From assembly GCA_937996725.1 (NCBI GenBank), contig CALKUR010000173.1, positions 1 to 31,464 on the forward strand: a stretch of 31,464 nt of DNA, in the 5' to 3' direction. Position numbers and translations under genes: made by a program. Shown here one piece after another: positions 17,288-23,788 of this stretch. A model generated the notes under the pieces. That model had not been told where the DNA came from and did no database searches. It saw only the letters and a list, made by a program, of their open reading frames with translations. Every line of letters begins with the position of its first letter. The stretch's first letter is position 1. Source of the DNA: an uncultured Dechloromonas sp. Lineage in GTDB: Bacteria > Pseudomonadota > Gammaproteobacteria > Burkholderiales > Rhodocyclaceae.

Positions 17288-19216
17288 TCAACGTCCGGCC
17301 GTTTTAGCCTCGAGCGCTTCCCAGCGCTCGAGCAGCCCCAGTAACGCGTCTTCAATTTCTGCCAGGCGCGTGGCCATGGTCTGTGCTGCCGAGGGGTCTG
17401 ATGCATAGGTTAACGGGTCGTTAACCTTTTCTATCAAAGCGGCCTGTTCAGTTTCTAGCGCTTCAATGCTTTGCGGCAAGGCATTGAGTTCCTGCTGTTC
17501 TTTATAGCTGAGTTTGGTAGCACGCCCGGTGCCGGCCGCGGGTGCGGTAGCTGCAGTGGACTTTGCCGTCGACTTGCTTTGTGCACTGACCGCTTGTTGT
17601 GCCTTCTGATGACTTGCATGCCAGGCCGCCCAGTCGCTATAACCCCCGATAAATTCGCGCCATCGCCCTTCGCCTTCGGCGGCAATCACTTGCGTCACAA
17701 CGTTATCGAGAAAGCTCCGGTCATGGCTGACCAGCAAGATCGTGCCTGAGTAGTCTTGCAGCAGGTTTTCCAGTAGCTCCAGGGTGTCGATGTCCAGATC
17801 ATTGGTCGGTTCATCAAGTACGAGGATATTGGCGGGACGTGCGAACAATCGCGCTAAGAGTAGCCGGTTCCGCTCGCCACCAGAAAGTGATTTCACGGGT
17901 GAACGCGCCCGTTGCGGCGAGAACAGGAAATCGCTGAGGTACGTCATCACATGCGTACGATGACCACCGACATCAACATAATCCGAGCCTGGCGAAATGA
18001 CTTCATGCAGCGGAGCCTCGGGATCCAGTGCCGTGCGGAACTGATCAAAGTAAGCCACTTGCTGTTTGGTACCACGTCGTACCGTGCCGCTATCGGGTTC
18101 GATTTCGCCGAGAATCAGGCGCAACATGGTGGTCTTACCGGCACCATTGGGACCGATCAAGCCGACCCGGTCACCTCGCATGATACGACCACTGAAATCA
18201 TCAATGATCTTGCGGCCACCATAGGATTTAGAGACATTAATCAAATCGGCGACCAGCGCGCCGGACGAATCGCCCGCATCAACCCGCATACTGACCTGGC
18301 CTTGCTGGTTGCGCCGTGCCGCACGATCGGCCCGCAGTTGATCTAGCCGCTGCACACGGAACTGCGCGCGCGTACGCCGCGCCTCAACGCCTTTGCGAAT
18401 CCAGACCTCTTCCTGCGCCAGTAGTTTGTCGGCACGCTCTTGCTCTAGCGCTTCTTCATGCAGGCGTTGCGCTTTGCGCTCTTGATATTGACTGAACGAA
18501 CCGGGGTAACTACTCAGGTGGCCACGATCTAATTCAATAATTCGGGTCGCCAAGCGATCTAGGAAGCGTCGGTCGTGCGTGATAAAAAGCAAGGCCAGGT
18601 TACGGACCAACAGCAAATTCTCTAACCAGTCGATCGCGGCGATATCTAAGTGGTTGGTCGGTTCATCGAGCAACAATACATCGGGTTCGCACACCAGCCC
18701 GCGCGCTAGTGCCACGCGCTTTTTTTGCCCACCCGAGAGATCATCGATGCAGGCATCCGGATTCAGATGAAACTCGGCAATGACGCGCTCGGCGAGCGCG
18801 TTCTGCTGCCAGGCATCGGCAGCCTCAAGTTCATGCTGAATCCGAGCCAATTCGTCTAACGCAGCCGGGCGCTCGGCTTCCGGTATATCGGCCAACCGAT
18901 GCGACAGGTCATGAAAAGACTTCAACAAGCGGGATTGCTCGCCTAGACCGCCGACCACGGCATCAAACACACTGGCACCCTGCTCGAACTCAGGTTCCTG
19001 AGCGACATAGGTGATACGCAGATCCGGTGCTTTCCAGATGGTGCCATCATCGAGCGGTCGCAAACCGGCCACGGCAGCCAGTAACGAGGACTTGCCCGTA
19101 CCATTACGGCCAATCAGCGCAACCCGCTCTCCGGCATCGATCTGGAATTCGACGTGATCCAGCAACGGTACATCGCCATAAGCCAAGCAACCATTGTTAA
19201 CGGCGAGTAACGGCAT
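17288..19216 (-). CDS. uup: ABC-F family ATPase Uup
   Basis: Cytoplasmic ABC-F protein, 642 residues, thought to act on ribosomes and linked in E. coli to precise excision of transposons. Two nucleotide-binding domains: Walker A ALIGRNGTGKSSLLA and LIGPNGAGKTTMLR, signatures DLSGGQKKRVALA and SLSGGERNRLLLA, Walker B LLLDEPTNHLD and LVLDEPTNDLD. The inter-domain linker is charged and Arg-rich. The C-terminal extension (SYKEQQELNALPQSIEALE) is the coiled-coil DNA-binding tail that separates Uup from other ABC-F proteins. It lies six bases downstream of the peroxiredoxin gene. Confidence 0.93.
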   Translation of the reverse strand: MPLLAVNNGCLAYGDVPLLDHVEFQIDAGERVALIGRNGTGKSSLLAAVAGLRPLDDGTIWKAPDLRITYVAQEPEFEQGASVFDAVVGGLGEQSRLLKSFHDLSHRLADIPEAERPAALDELARIQHELEAADAWQQNALAERVIAEFHLNPDACIDDLSGGQKKRVALARGLVCEPDVLLLDEPTNHLDIAAIDWLENLLLVRNLALLFITHDRRFLDRLATRIIELDRGHLSSYPGSFSQYQERKAQRLHEEALEQERADKLLAQEEVWIRKGVEARRTRAQFRVQRLDQLRADRAARRNQQGQVSMRVDAGDSSGALVADLINVSKSYGGRKIIDDFSGRIMRGDRVGLIGPNGAGKTTMLRLILGEIEPDSGTVRRGTKQQVAYFDQFRTALDPEAPLHEVISPGSDYVDVGGHRTHVMTYLSDFLFSPQRARSPVKSLSGGERNRLLLARLFARPANILVLDEPTNDLDIDTLELLENLLQDYSGTILLVSHDRSFLDNVVTQVIAAEGEGRWREFIGGYSDWAAWHASHQKAQQAVSAQSKSTAKSTAATAPAAGTGRATKLSYKEQQELNALPQSIEALETEQAALIEKVNDPLTYASDPSAAQTMATRLAEIEDALLGLLERWEALEAKTAGR

Positions 19217-19222
19217 CGGGAA

Positions 19223-19768
19223 TCAGTGCGCCGTCAAACGGCGTAGATCGGCAACGACCTCGGCACTATGTTCAGAAACTGACACGTCGGTATAGACCTG
19301 GGCGATGCGGCCATCCGGATCAACGATATAGGTATAACGCCGCGGAAAGCCGGTAATACCCAGGTTCATCCAGGCACCATATTGGCGCGCAAAGGTACCG
19401 TCCGTATCGGAGAGCAGCGGAAATGGCAGGTGGAATTTGAGTGCGAAGGCTGCATTATCTGCGGGCTTATCAGCGCTGATACCCACGAGCACCACGCCCA
19501 TTTCCTGGAAACTGTGCCAGTCATCACGAAACTTGCACGACTGACGCGTACAGCCCGGCGTATCAGCTTTGGGATAAAAATAAATCACCAGCCAACGGCC
19601 GCGGTAATCGGTTAACTTATGGTGGACACCGCGCGTATCTCGCAGGTCAAAGACTGGCGCCGGGTCGCCCACCACCGGCAAGGCACCCTCATCGGCCTGG
19701 CCACGAGCGTGCGAACGCCAGAACCAGACCCCTAGGCCGATAACGACTAAAATCAGAATGTATTTCAT
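19223..19768 (-). CDS. Membrane-anchored Bcp/PrxQ-type peroxiredoxin
   Basis: Thiol peroxidase, about 181 residues. The N-terminal helix KYILILVVIGLGVWFWRS is an uncleaved anchor or signal, so the domain probably faces the periplasm, unlike cytoplasmic Bcp. The catalytic motif YPKADTPGCTRQSCKFRDD carries the peroxidatic Cys and a second Cys five residues later, as in PrxQ. ATG 19768 is preferred because GAGGGG lies seven bases upstream; an ATG at 19783 is in frame but would place that Shine-Dalgarno inside the gene. First gene of a prx-uup pair, just downstream of the tRNA-Arg gene. Confidence 0.9.
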   Translation of the reverse strand: MKYILILVVIGLGVWFWRSHARGQADEGALPVVGDPAPVFDLRDTRGVHHKLTDYRGRWLVIYFYPKADTPGCTRQSCKFRDDWHSFQEMGVVLVGISADKPADNAAFALKFHLPFPLLSDTDGTFARQYGAWMNLGITGFPRRYTYIVDPDGRIAQVYTDVSVSEHSAEVVADLRRLTAH

Positions 19769-19796
19769 GGGCCAACCCCTCATGAGCACCGTTAGC

Positions 19797-19871
19797 TGGC
19801 GTCCCCGAGTGGAATCGAACCACTAATCTTCCCTTAGGAGGGGAAAGTTATATCCATTTAACTACGGAGAC
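19797..19871 (-). tRNA. tRNA-Arg (anticodon CCU)
   Basis: Full cloverleaf on the minus strand. The acceptor stem GTCTCCG pairs with CGGGGAC, with one G-T pair. The D-arm is GTTA..TAAC. The anticodon stem TTCCC/GGGAA holds loop CTCCTAA with anticodon CCT. The T-arm is AGTGG-TTCGATT-CCACT, and the discriminator G is followed by an encoded CCA (19797-19799). TATAAT at 19882-19887 (minus strand), ten bases upstream, is a good -10 box. Nucleotides 1-39 plus the promoter region are duplicated downstream, as described at 21608 and 23789. Confidence 0.95.
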
Positions 19872-19890
19872 TGCAAGCGGAATTATACCG
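19833..19890 (-). repeat. 58-bp att-like repeat, copy A (5' half of tRNA-Arg plus promoter)
   Basis: First of three 58-bp copies. It covers tRNA nucleotides 1-39 (anticodon loop to 5' end) and 19 bp upstream, including the TATAAT box. Its left neighbour is the tRNA 3' half; its right neighbour is accessory DNA. It is identical to copy B over the 39 tRNA bases and differs by a few bases in the promoter part. Confidence 0.85.
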
Positions 19891-20122
19891 ACTACAGTCT
19901 ATAATCCTGCGCTTCTCTAATTGCTCAGCTGAACAGCGCACTCCATCTCAAGCAAAGGGTTAGTGTTCGAATCGTCTCGAGGGTAGAAACCTCAATCGGA
20001 GCAAAATATGGCCATCTTTCTGACGTATCTATCTATAGCCTCAGAAAATTTCTTGTTACACATGACGCACTACCCTGTCATTTCAGTAAACTGCTCTGAT
20101 CTTGACTTATTTGTGTTTAGTT

Positions 20123-21064
20123 ATGCCTGATCCCGTTGTTCTATTTTTTATTCTTGGCGTTATAGCCGCTTTAATACGATCGGATCTGAAGATTCCGGGT
20201 ATTTTATACGAGAGCCTAAGTATTTTTCTGCTGCTGGCGATCGGTTTGAAAGGCGGGGTCGCCCTCTCTAAACATCAACCTGGTGAGCTACTTGTCCCCA
20301 TCACTATTGTCTTAGCGGCAGCTACCTTAGTACCCATAATCGGCTTTGCAATTGCCCGTTATGTTGGGCAGTACGATCGCGCTAATGCTGGCGCCTTGGC
20401 AGCACACTATGGCTCAGTCAGTGTTGTAACCTTTGCCGTGGCATCCAGCTTTCTGATGCGTCAAGCAGTAGAAGCTGAGGACTACATGTCAGTTTTTCTG
20501 GTTATTCTGGAGATTCCCGGTCTGTTAATTGGTGTGGCACTTGCCAGAATGGGTGCCTCACAGACCCGATGGCTACCCCTAATTCATGAGATTCTGACCG
20601 GCAAAAGCATTATGCTCCTCGTTGGCGGACTGATCATTGGCTATGTTTGCGGTGAAGAGGGGGCGGCCTCAATCACTCCCCTCTTCTTCGGTCTTTTTAA
20701 AGGATTACTTGCGATTTTTTTGCTTGAAATGGGGCTTGTAACGGCAGGCCGTGTTGGCGATCTCAAGCGCTCTGGCATATTTCTAGTTAGTTTTGGGGTA
20801 ATAATGCCACTACTAGGGGCAACGATTGGCCTCCTAACAGCTCTCGGACTTGGGCTCAGCGTAGGAGGATCAACACTTCTGGCAACACTGTTTGCAAGCG
20901 CCTCCTACATCGCTGCGCCTGCTGCTGTCCGTATGGCAGTGCCTGAAGCCAACCCGTCGCTTTCAATCGGTGCTAGCTTGGGCGTTACATTTCCATTCAA
21001 TATCACCATCGGAATACCGCTATATTACGCTGCCAGCCAATGGCTCATTGGAGGCCAATCATGA
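20123..21064 (+). CDS. sbtA: Sodium-dependent bicarbonate transporter family permease (SbtA-like)
   Basis: 313-residue integral membrane protein with about ten hydrophobic segments in two inverted halves. The start (PDPVVLFFILGVIAALIRSD), LYESLSIFLLLAIGLKGG, AHYGSVSVVTFAVA and SASYIAAPAAVRMA are characteristic of SbtA (DUF897), the Na+/HCO3- symporter of cyanobacterial carbon concentration. Many bacteria outside cyanobacteria have homologues whose substrate is untested. ATG 20123 is chosen because family text starts there; an upstream in-frame TTG adds seven residues. It overlaps the PII-like gene by four bases. Base composition is more AT-rich than the housekeeping genes on its left, consistent with its place inside a tRNA-associated unit. 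Confidence 0.85.
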   Translation: MPDPVVLFFILGVIAALIRSDLKIPGILYESLSIFLLLAIGLKGGVALSKHQPGELLVPITIVLAAATLVPIIGFAIARYVGQYDRANAGALAAHYGSVSVVTFAVASSFLMRQAVEAEDYMSVFLVILEIPGLLIGVALARMGASQTRWLPLIHEILTGKSIMLLVGGLIIGYVCGEEGAASITPLFFGLFKGLLAIFLLEMGLVTAGRVGDLKRSGIFLVSFGVIMPLLGATIGLLTALGLGLSVGGSTLLATLFASASYIAAPAAVRMAVPEANPSLSIGASLGVTFPFNITIGIPLYYAASQWLIGGQS

Positions 21065-21369
21065 CATCTCGTCTAGTCGTTAGAAAACTGATAACTGTAA
21101 TCTGTGAAAGCGCTCTGGAACAAGAAGTAACTCAAGCTATATCAAAACTTGGGGCTAGCGGCTATACCGTGAGTGACGCTCGCGGCAAGGGCGCTCATGG
21201 CGAACGTGATGCATCATGGCCTGAAAATGCCAATATCCGCGTCGAGGTCTTGTGTGACGAACTCATAGCTAGTCGGATACTCGATTTGTTGGTGGACAAG
21301 TACTATACGAATTACACCTTGGTGACGTTTGTAAGTGATGTAGGCGTATTGCGTCCTGGTAAATTTTAA
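21061..21369 (+). CDS. sbtB: PII-like regulator of SbtA (SbtB-like)
   Basis: 102-residue PII-superfamily protein expected to form a trimer and bind adenine nucleotides, gating the SbtA-type transporter. The ferredoxin-like core begins LVVRKLITVICESALEQEV. The T-loop text SDARGKGAHGERDASW is typical of SbtB/DUF190-like proteins, and IRVEVLCDELIASRILDLL follows. The C-terminal two-Cys R-loop of cyanobacterial SbtB is absent; the protein ends GVLRPGKF, so a redox-gated apyrase function is unlikely. ATG overlaps the sbtA stop (ATGA), which means coupled translation and supports the pairing. Confidence 0.85.
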   Translation: MTSRLVVRKLITVICESALEQEVTQAISKLGASGYTVSDARGKGAHGERDASWPENANIRVEVLCDELIASRILDLLVDKYYTNYTLVTFVSDVGVLRPGKF

Positions 21370-21491
21370 TTTTTGGTCACTAAATTAGCATAATTCTATG
21401 TTGCGCGTTCTCCTTTTGTGTGAGCGTAGGGTGAAGCTGTGCCAAGTCGGCAATCTCCTTCGCTTCTAAGTTCCAAGACCTCCGTACTGAA

Positions 21492-21513
21492 TTCGGGACA
21501 AATTCGGGACAAA
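21492..21513 (+). repeat. Tandem 11-bp repeat, two units
   Basis: TTCGGGACAAA occurs twice without a gap, followed by TCG as a partial third unit. It lies just left of the conserved right end of unit 1. A further GGGACAAA occurs at 21530. The 11-bp period is about one helical turn, which could suit a DNA-binding protein; no function is known to me. Confidence 0.5.
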
Positions 21514-21607
21514 TCGTAGGCGACATGAAGGGACAAAAGCGACAAAAAGGGAGAGCCCCTCTATATAGATCAATTGGTTATGACATCCGATGGGTCCCCG
21601 GGCAAAA
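21513..21607 (+). repeat. Conserved right end of unit 1 (copy 1 of about 95-bp repeat)
   Basis: From ATCGTAGG up to the start of 58-bp copy B. The same sequence occurs at 23696-23788 with roughly 80-85% identity and a 2-bp length difference. Shared blocks include AAGGGACAAAAGCGACAAAA and CTCTATATAGATC. It contains no convincing gene. The stretch 21370-21715 has no other gene. Confidence 0.8.
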
Positions 21608-21665
21608 CTTAGGAGGGGAAAGTTATATCCATTTAACTACGGAGACGACAGCGGTAATTATACCG
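21608..21665 (-). repeat. 58-bp att-like repeat, copy B (orphan tRNA-Arg 5' half)
   Basis: It matches tRNA-Arg nucleotides 1-39 exactly and the 19-bp promoter part closely, keeping TATAAT on the minus strand. No 3' half of the tRNA follows; the sequence continues on the minus strand into TTTTGCCCGGGGACCC. It separates unit 1 from unit 2. Confidence 0.88.
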
Positions 21666-21715
21666 GCCAGACCGATCGCCATCAGTTTTTACAAATTCAG
21701 AGCAGATCACTTTAA

Positions 21716-22063
21716 TCACAACTTACGGATACGATCACTCTTTCTCACACGCTCGTAAAAATTGATTGGCTTTGTCTTAACCCAGTCGACAAAATTTGCA
21801 ACACGTGGTTCTTCTAGTAACGCATCAATAGAATTGTATGTTTCTGCTAACTCCGCTTCTGTTAGCAGTGCATGAATTTGCTTGTGGCAGACACGGTGAA
21901 GAAACAGAGTAATACGCCCACCTTTTGATTTTGGAACCAGATGATGCGCATCCTTCTCCGTATCAGGAATTTCCCTGCTACAAAGCGGACAGATGAGCGG
22001 ATGAATCCCTTGTGAGAAGGGATGACTATCCTTGATTATTTTTTTCCGAATTCTGCCAATCAT
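21716..22063 (-). CDS. Small HNH nuclease-like protein
   Basis: 115 residues. It has a zinc-binding CPLCSREIP near the N-terminus, the HNH-type core DAHHLVPKSKGGR, then LHRVCHKQIHALLTEAELA, and ends in a basic tail (RVRKSDRIRKL). This matches a common family of stand-alone HNH proteins whose role is unknown; some HNH proteins cut DNA, but no target can be read from the sequence. No clear Shine-Dalgarno precedes ATG 22063. AT-rich relative to the chromosomal flank. First gene of unit 2, oriented opposite to the others there. Confidence 0.75.
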   Translation of the reverse strand: MIGRIRKKIIKDSHPFSQGIHPLICPLCSREIPDTEKDAHHLVPKSKGGRITLFLHRVCHKQIHALLTEAELAETYNSIDALLEEPRVANFVDWVKTKPINFYERVRKSDRIRKL

Positions 22064-22104
22064 AATGTCTAAGAAATAATCAAATTTTCCACCCGAGCTA
22101 CTAG

Positions 22105-22215
22105 CTAATCAATGAAGCGGGCGATGTTGGGTAATAAAATTTCAATCGACTTCATGTCGCTATTTAGGCCGAGTTGTGCAAAAAGATCTTCAAGACTGTG
22201 ATGAACATGTTTCAT
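22105..22215 (-). pseudogene. Truncated DUF2789-like small ORF
   Basis: 36 codons, beginning MKHVHHSLEDLFAQLGLNSD and continuing for 16 more residues. The first 25 residues strongly resemble the start of DUF2789 proteins (normally about 75 residues, with a HSL..LFAQLGLPSD opening). After that the match is lost and a stop follows, so this is probably a decayed remnant rather than a working gene. The function of DUF2789 is unknown. No good ribosome binding site. Confidence 0.4.
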
Positions 22216-22239
22216 AACCAGCTTATTAGAACATTGCAC

Positions 22240-22268
22240 GGGTAAAATACCCTAGTAAAATACTAGGG
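22240..22268. promoter_or_regulatory. Two overlapping, mutually exclusive inverted repeats
   Basis: GGGTA-AAA-TACCC (22240-22252) and CCCTAGTA-AAA-TACTAGGG (22250-22268) share the CCC at 22250-22252, so only one stem can form at a time. GTAAAATAC is also repeated directly 13 bp apart. It lies just upstream of the putative SOUL gene promoter: either overlapping operator sites or, if transcribed, a pair of alternative hairpins. Confidence 0.45.
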
Positions 22269-22269
22269 C

Positions 22270-22299
22270 TTGTAGTAAGGTTTGTCCAGGACATTAAAA
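22270..22299 (+). promoter_or_regulatory. Putative promoter of SOUL gene with LitR-type operator in the spacer
   Basis: TTGTAG (22270-22275), an 18-bp spacer and TTAAAA (22294-22299) could form a promoter. The spacer contains TGTCC-A-GGACA (22283-22293), a perfect 11-bp palindrome of the same form as the two sites flanking the litR/gpx divergent promoters at 29806 and 29868. Binding there would block RNA polymerase. The promoter call is weak; the palindrome is plain. Confidence 0.5.
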
Positions 22300-22322
22300 A
22301 ATTTTCTAGGGATGCTCTCAGA

Positions 22323-22979
22323 GTGCCTGCCTACCTTCAGCTCTTCAAAGCAATCATTCTCGGCGTATTTTCGCTGCTGCCTTCGTTAACCATGGCCATT
22401 GAAACCCCTAAATACAGAGTGATCTCTCAAGACGGCGAGTTTGAAATTCGTCAGTACGAGCCAAGAATCATCGCTGAGGTATCTGTACCCGGAGATCTAG
22501 ACACTGCTTCGGGTGAGGGATTTCGTACGCTAGCTGGATTCATATTTGGCAATAACCATACGGTGAATCAGCCTGAAGTTATCGTATCGGCCGAGGAAAG
22601 CCACAAAATTTCGATGACGGCACCTGTAACGATCGAGCCAGAAGATGTGGGGGACAAATTCTTCCAATCAAAGCAGTGGCGCGTTGAATTTACGATGCCT
22701 AGTCAGTACACCCTTAAAAACCTACCAATACCAAACAATCCAGCAATACATATCAAAGAAATTCCAAGCAGGACTTATGCCGTAGTTCGCTATTCTGGAT
22801 TAAACACAGAGCATCGGATCAATGAAGAAACACGACGTCTATTTGACTGGATCGATAACCAGAACCTAGACATTAAAGGAACGCCTGAACTAGCCAGATA
22901 CAACCCACCCTGGACTTTACCTATGCTCCGTCGAAACGAAGTCCTTGTCCCAATCAGATACAAGAATGAATCACGGTAG
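22323..22979 (+). CDS. Exported SOUL-family haem-binding protein
   Basis: 218 residues. The signal-like N-terminus (LQLFKAIILGVFSLLPSLTM, then AIETPKY) suggests export to the periplasm. The mature part has the SOUL fold signatures: KYRVISQDGEFEIRQYEPR, ISMTAPVTIEP and AVVRYSGLN, ending in the typical NPPWTLPMLRRNEVLVPI. SOUL proteins bind haem or other tetrapyrroles; their bacterial role is unsettled. The start is GTG 22323, with AGGGAT about nine bases upstream. A LitR-type palindrome lies in its promoter, which suggests light or B12 control. The YqhA-like gene follows 19 bases later. Confidence 0.85.
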   Translation: MPAYLQLFKAIILGVFSLLPSLTMAIETPKYRVISQDGEFEIRQYEPRIIAEVSVPGDLDTASGEGFRTLAGFIFGNNHTVNQPEVIVSAEESHKISMTAPVTIEPEDVGDKFFQSKQWRVEFTMPSQYTLKNLPIPNNPAIHIKEIPSRTYAVVRYSGLNTEHRINEETRRLFDWIDNQNLDIKGTPELARYNPPWTLPMLRRNEVLVPIRYKNESR

Positions 22980-22998
22980 ATCAATCGAGAGGTTTGAA

Positions 22999-23550
22999 AT
23001 GAACACAAAAATCACAACCAACAGCATCAATAAAATGGAAGCATTCATATTCGCTAGTCGCTGGCTACAGGCCCCGTTGTATCTCGGTTTAATTGTGGCT
23101 CAGGTTGTCTATGTCTACAAATTTCTTAATGAGCTAAAGGATCTGGTCGTTGCAGCATTTATAGATAAAGCAAGCGAAACAACAATAATGCTATCGGTCC
23201 TCGGGTTGATCGATGTCGTGATGGTGGCAAACTTGCTCATTATGGTCATCGTTGGTGGCTATGAAACTTTTGTCTCACGCATCAACTTAAAGAACCATCC
23301 AGATCAGCCAGAGTGGTTAACCCACATAAATGCTGGTGTTCTTAAAGTCAAACTGGCTACTGCAATCATAGCCATATCATCGATTCACTTACTCAAGACA
23401 TTTTTTAACGCTGATAACACCAGTGATCACACTATCTTTTGGCAGGTGATTATTCACTCAGTATTTGTATTATCTGCGATTGCCATGGTTTACGTTGAAA
23501 AGTTGATGAATCAATCGAATTCAACCAAGCCTGCGCTGGGCTCTCATTGA
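22999..23550 (+). CDS. YqhA/TIGR00645-family inner-membrane protein
   Basis: 183 residues with three to four membrane helices. EAFIFASRWLQAPLYLGLIV near the N-terminus, the helix VDVVMVANLLIMVIVGGYE-like segment, and LKVKLATAIIAISSIHLLK are typical of the UPF0114/YqhA family, whose function is unknown. ATG 22999 is chosen because GAGAGG lies at a good distance upstream and family text begins soon after. Probably co-transcribed with the SOUL gene. Confidence 0.82.
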   Translation: MNTKITTNSINKMEAFIFASRWLQAPLYLGLIVAQVVYVYKFLNELKDLVVAAFIDKASETTIMLSVLGLIDVVMVANLLIMVIVGGYETFVSRINLKNHPDQPEWLTHINAGVLKVKLATAIIAISSIHLLKTFFNADNTSDHTIFWQVIIHSVFVLSAIAMVYVEKLMNQSNSTKPALGSH

Positions 23551-23634
23551 GACGAATACTGATATTAAGTTCGCCAAGCTACCCTCGGCTGAGCGATAAA
23601 GACCAGCCGAAAGACAACGTTCTAAAACGCTAGT

Positions 23635-23663
23635 GAAGCAAACTCTTTAAGAGAGCTTGCTTC
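23635..23663 (+). terminator. Hairpin after the SOUL-yqhA pair
   Basis: GAAGCAAACTCT (23635-23646) pairs with AGAGCTTGCTTC (23652-23663) over 12 positions with one G-T pair and a five-base loop. Only ATTTA follows, not a full T-run, so it is a plausible but weak intrinsic terminator. Confidence 0.4.
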
Positions 23664-23695
23664 ATTTACCTACGAGCTTACAAATATTTGGGGGG

Positions 23696-23788
23696 ATCGT
23701 AGGTGACAGGAAGGGACAAAAGCGACAAAACGGGAGTGTCGCTCTATATAGATCGATGGGTTACGCCATCCAAGGGCGCCCGGGAAAA
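23696..23788 (+). repeat. Conserved right end of unit 2 (copy 2 of about 95-bp repeat)
   Basis: Second copy of the sequence at 21513-21607, running directly into 58-bp copy C. Its presence at the right end of both units, and its absence left of copy A (where the tRNA 3' half lies), indicates that it belongs to the inserted elements rather than to the chromosome. Confidence 0.8.

Noticed and set aside
17309..17332. 10-bp inverted repeat CTCGAGCGCT / AGCGCTCGAG with a 4-base loop near the nemA/uup convergent ends.
   Set aside because: It lies inside the uup coding end, and neither strand has a T-run after it, so I do not call it a terminator.
20103..20108. TTGACT as a -35 box for sbtA.
   Set aside because: A matching -10 at normal spacing would fall inside the sbtA start, so this cannot be its promoter.
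21640..21665. Copy B as a complete second tRNA gene, since CCGGGGAC occurs shortly after the half (minus strand) and resembles the acceptor 3' strand.
   Set aside because: About 25 nucleotides are missing: there is no anticodon 3' stem strand and no T-arm. The resemblance of CCGGGGAC is probably chance, and copy C does not share it.
21525..21758. Open frame beginning in the 95-bp repeat of unit 1, with a similar frame in the second copy at 23657-23953.
   Set aside because: The two readings agree for only about 30 residues and then shift frame through a 2-bp indel, and the frames run through the tRNA half. The similarity comes from the DNA repeat, not from a conserved protein.
19872..23788. 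Search for an integrase, transposase or relaxase within the tRNA-linked units.
   Set aside because: No open frame there shows tyrosine- or serine-recombinase, DDE or relaxase motifs; the only nuclease-like gene is the small HNH protein.
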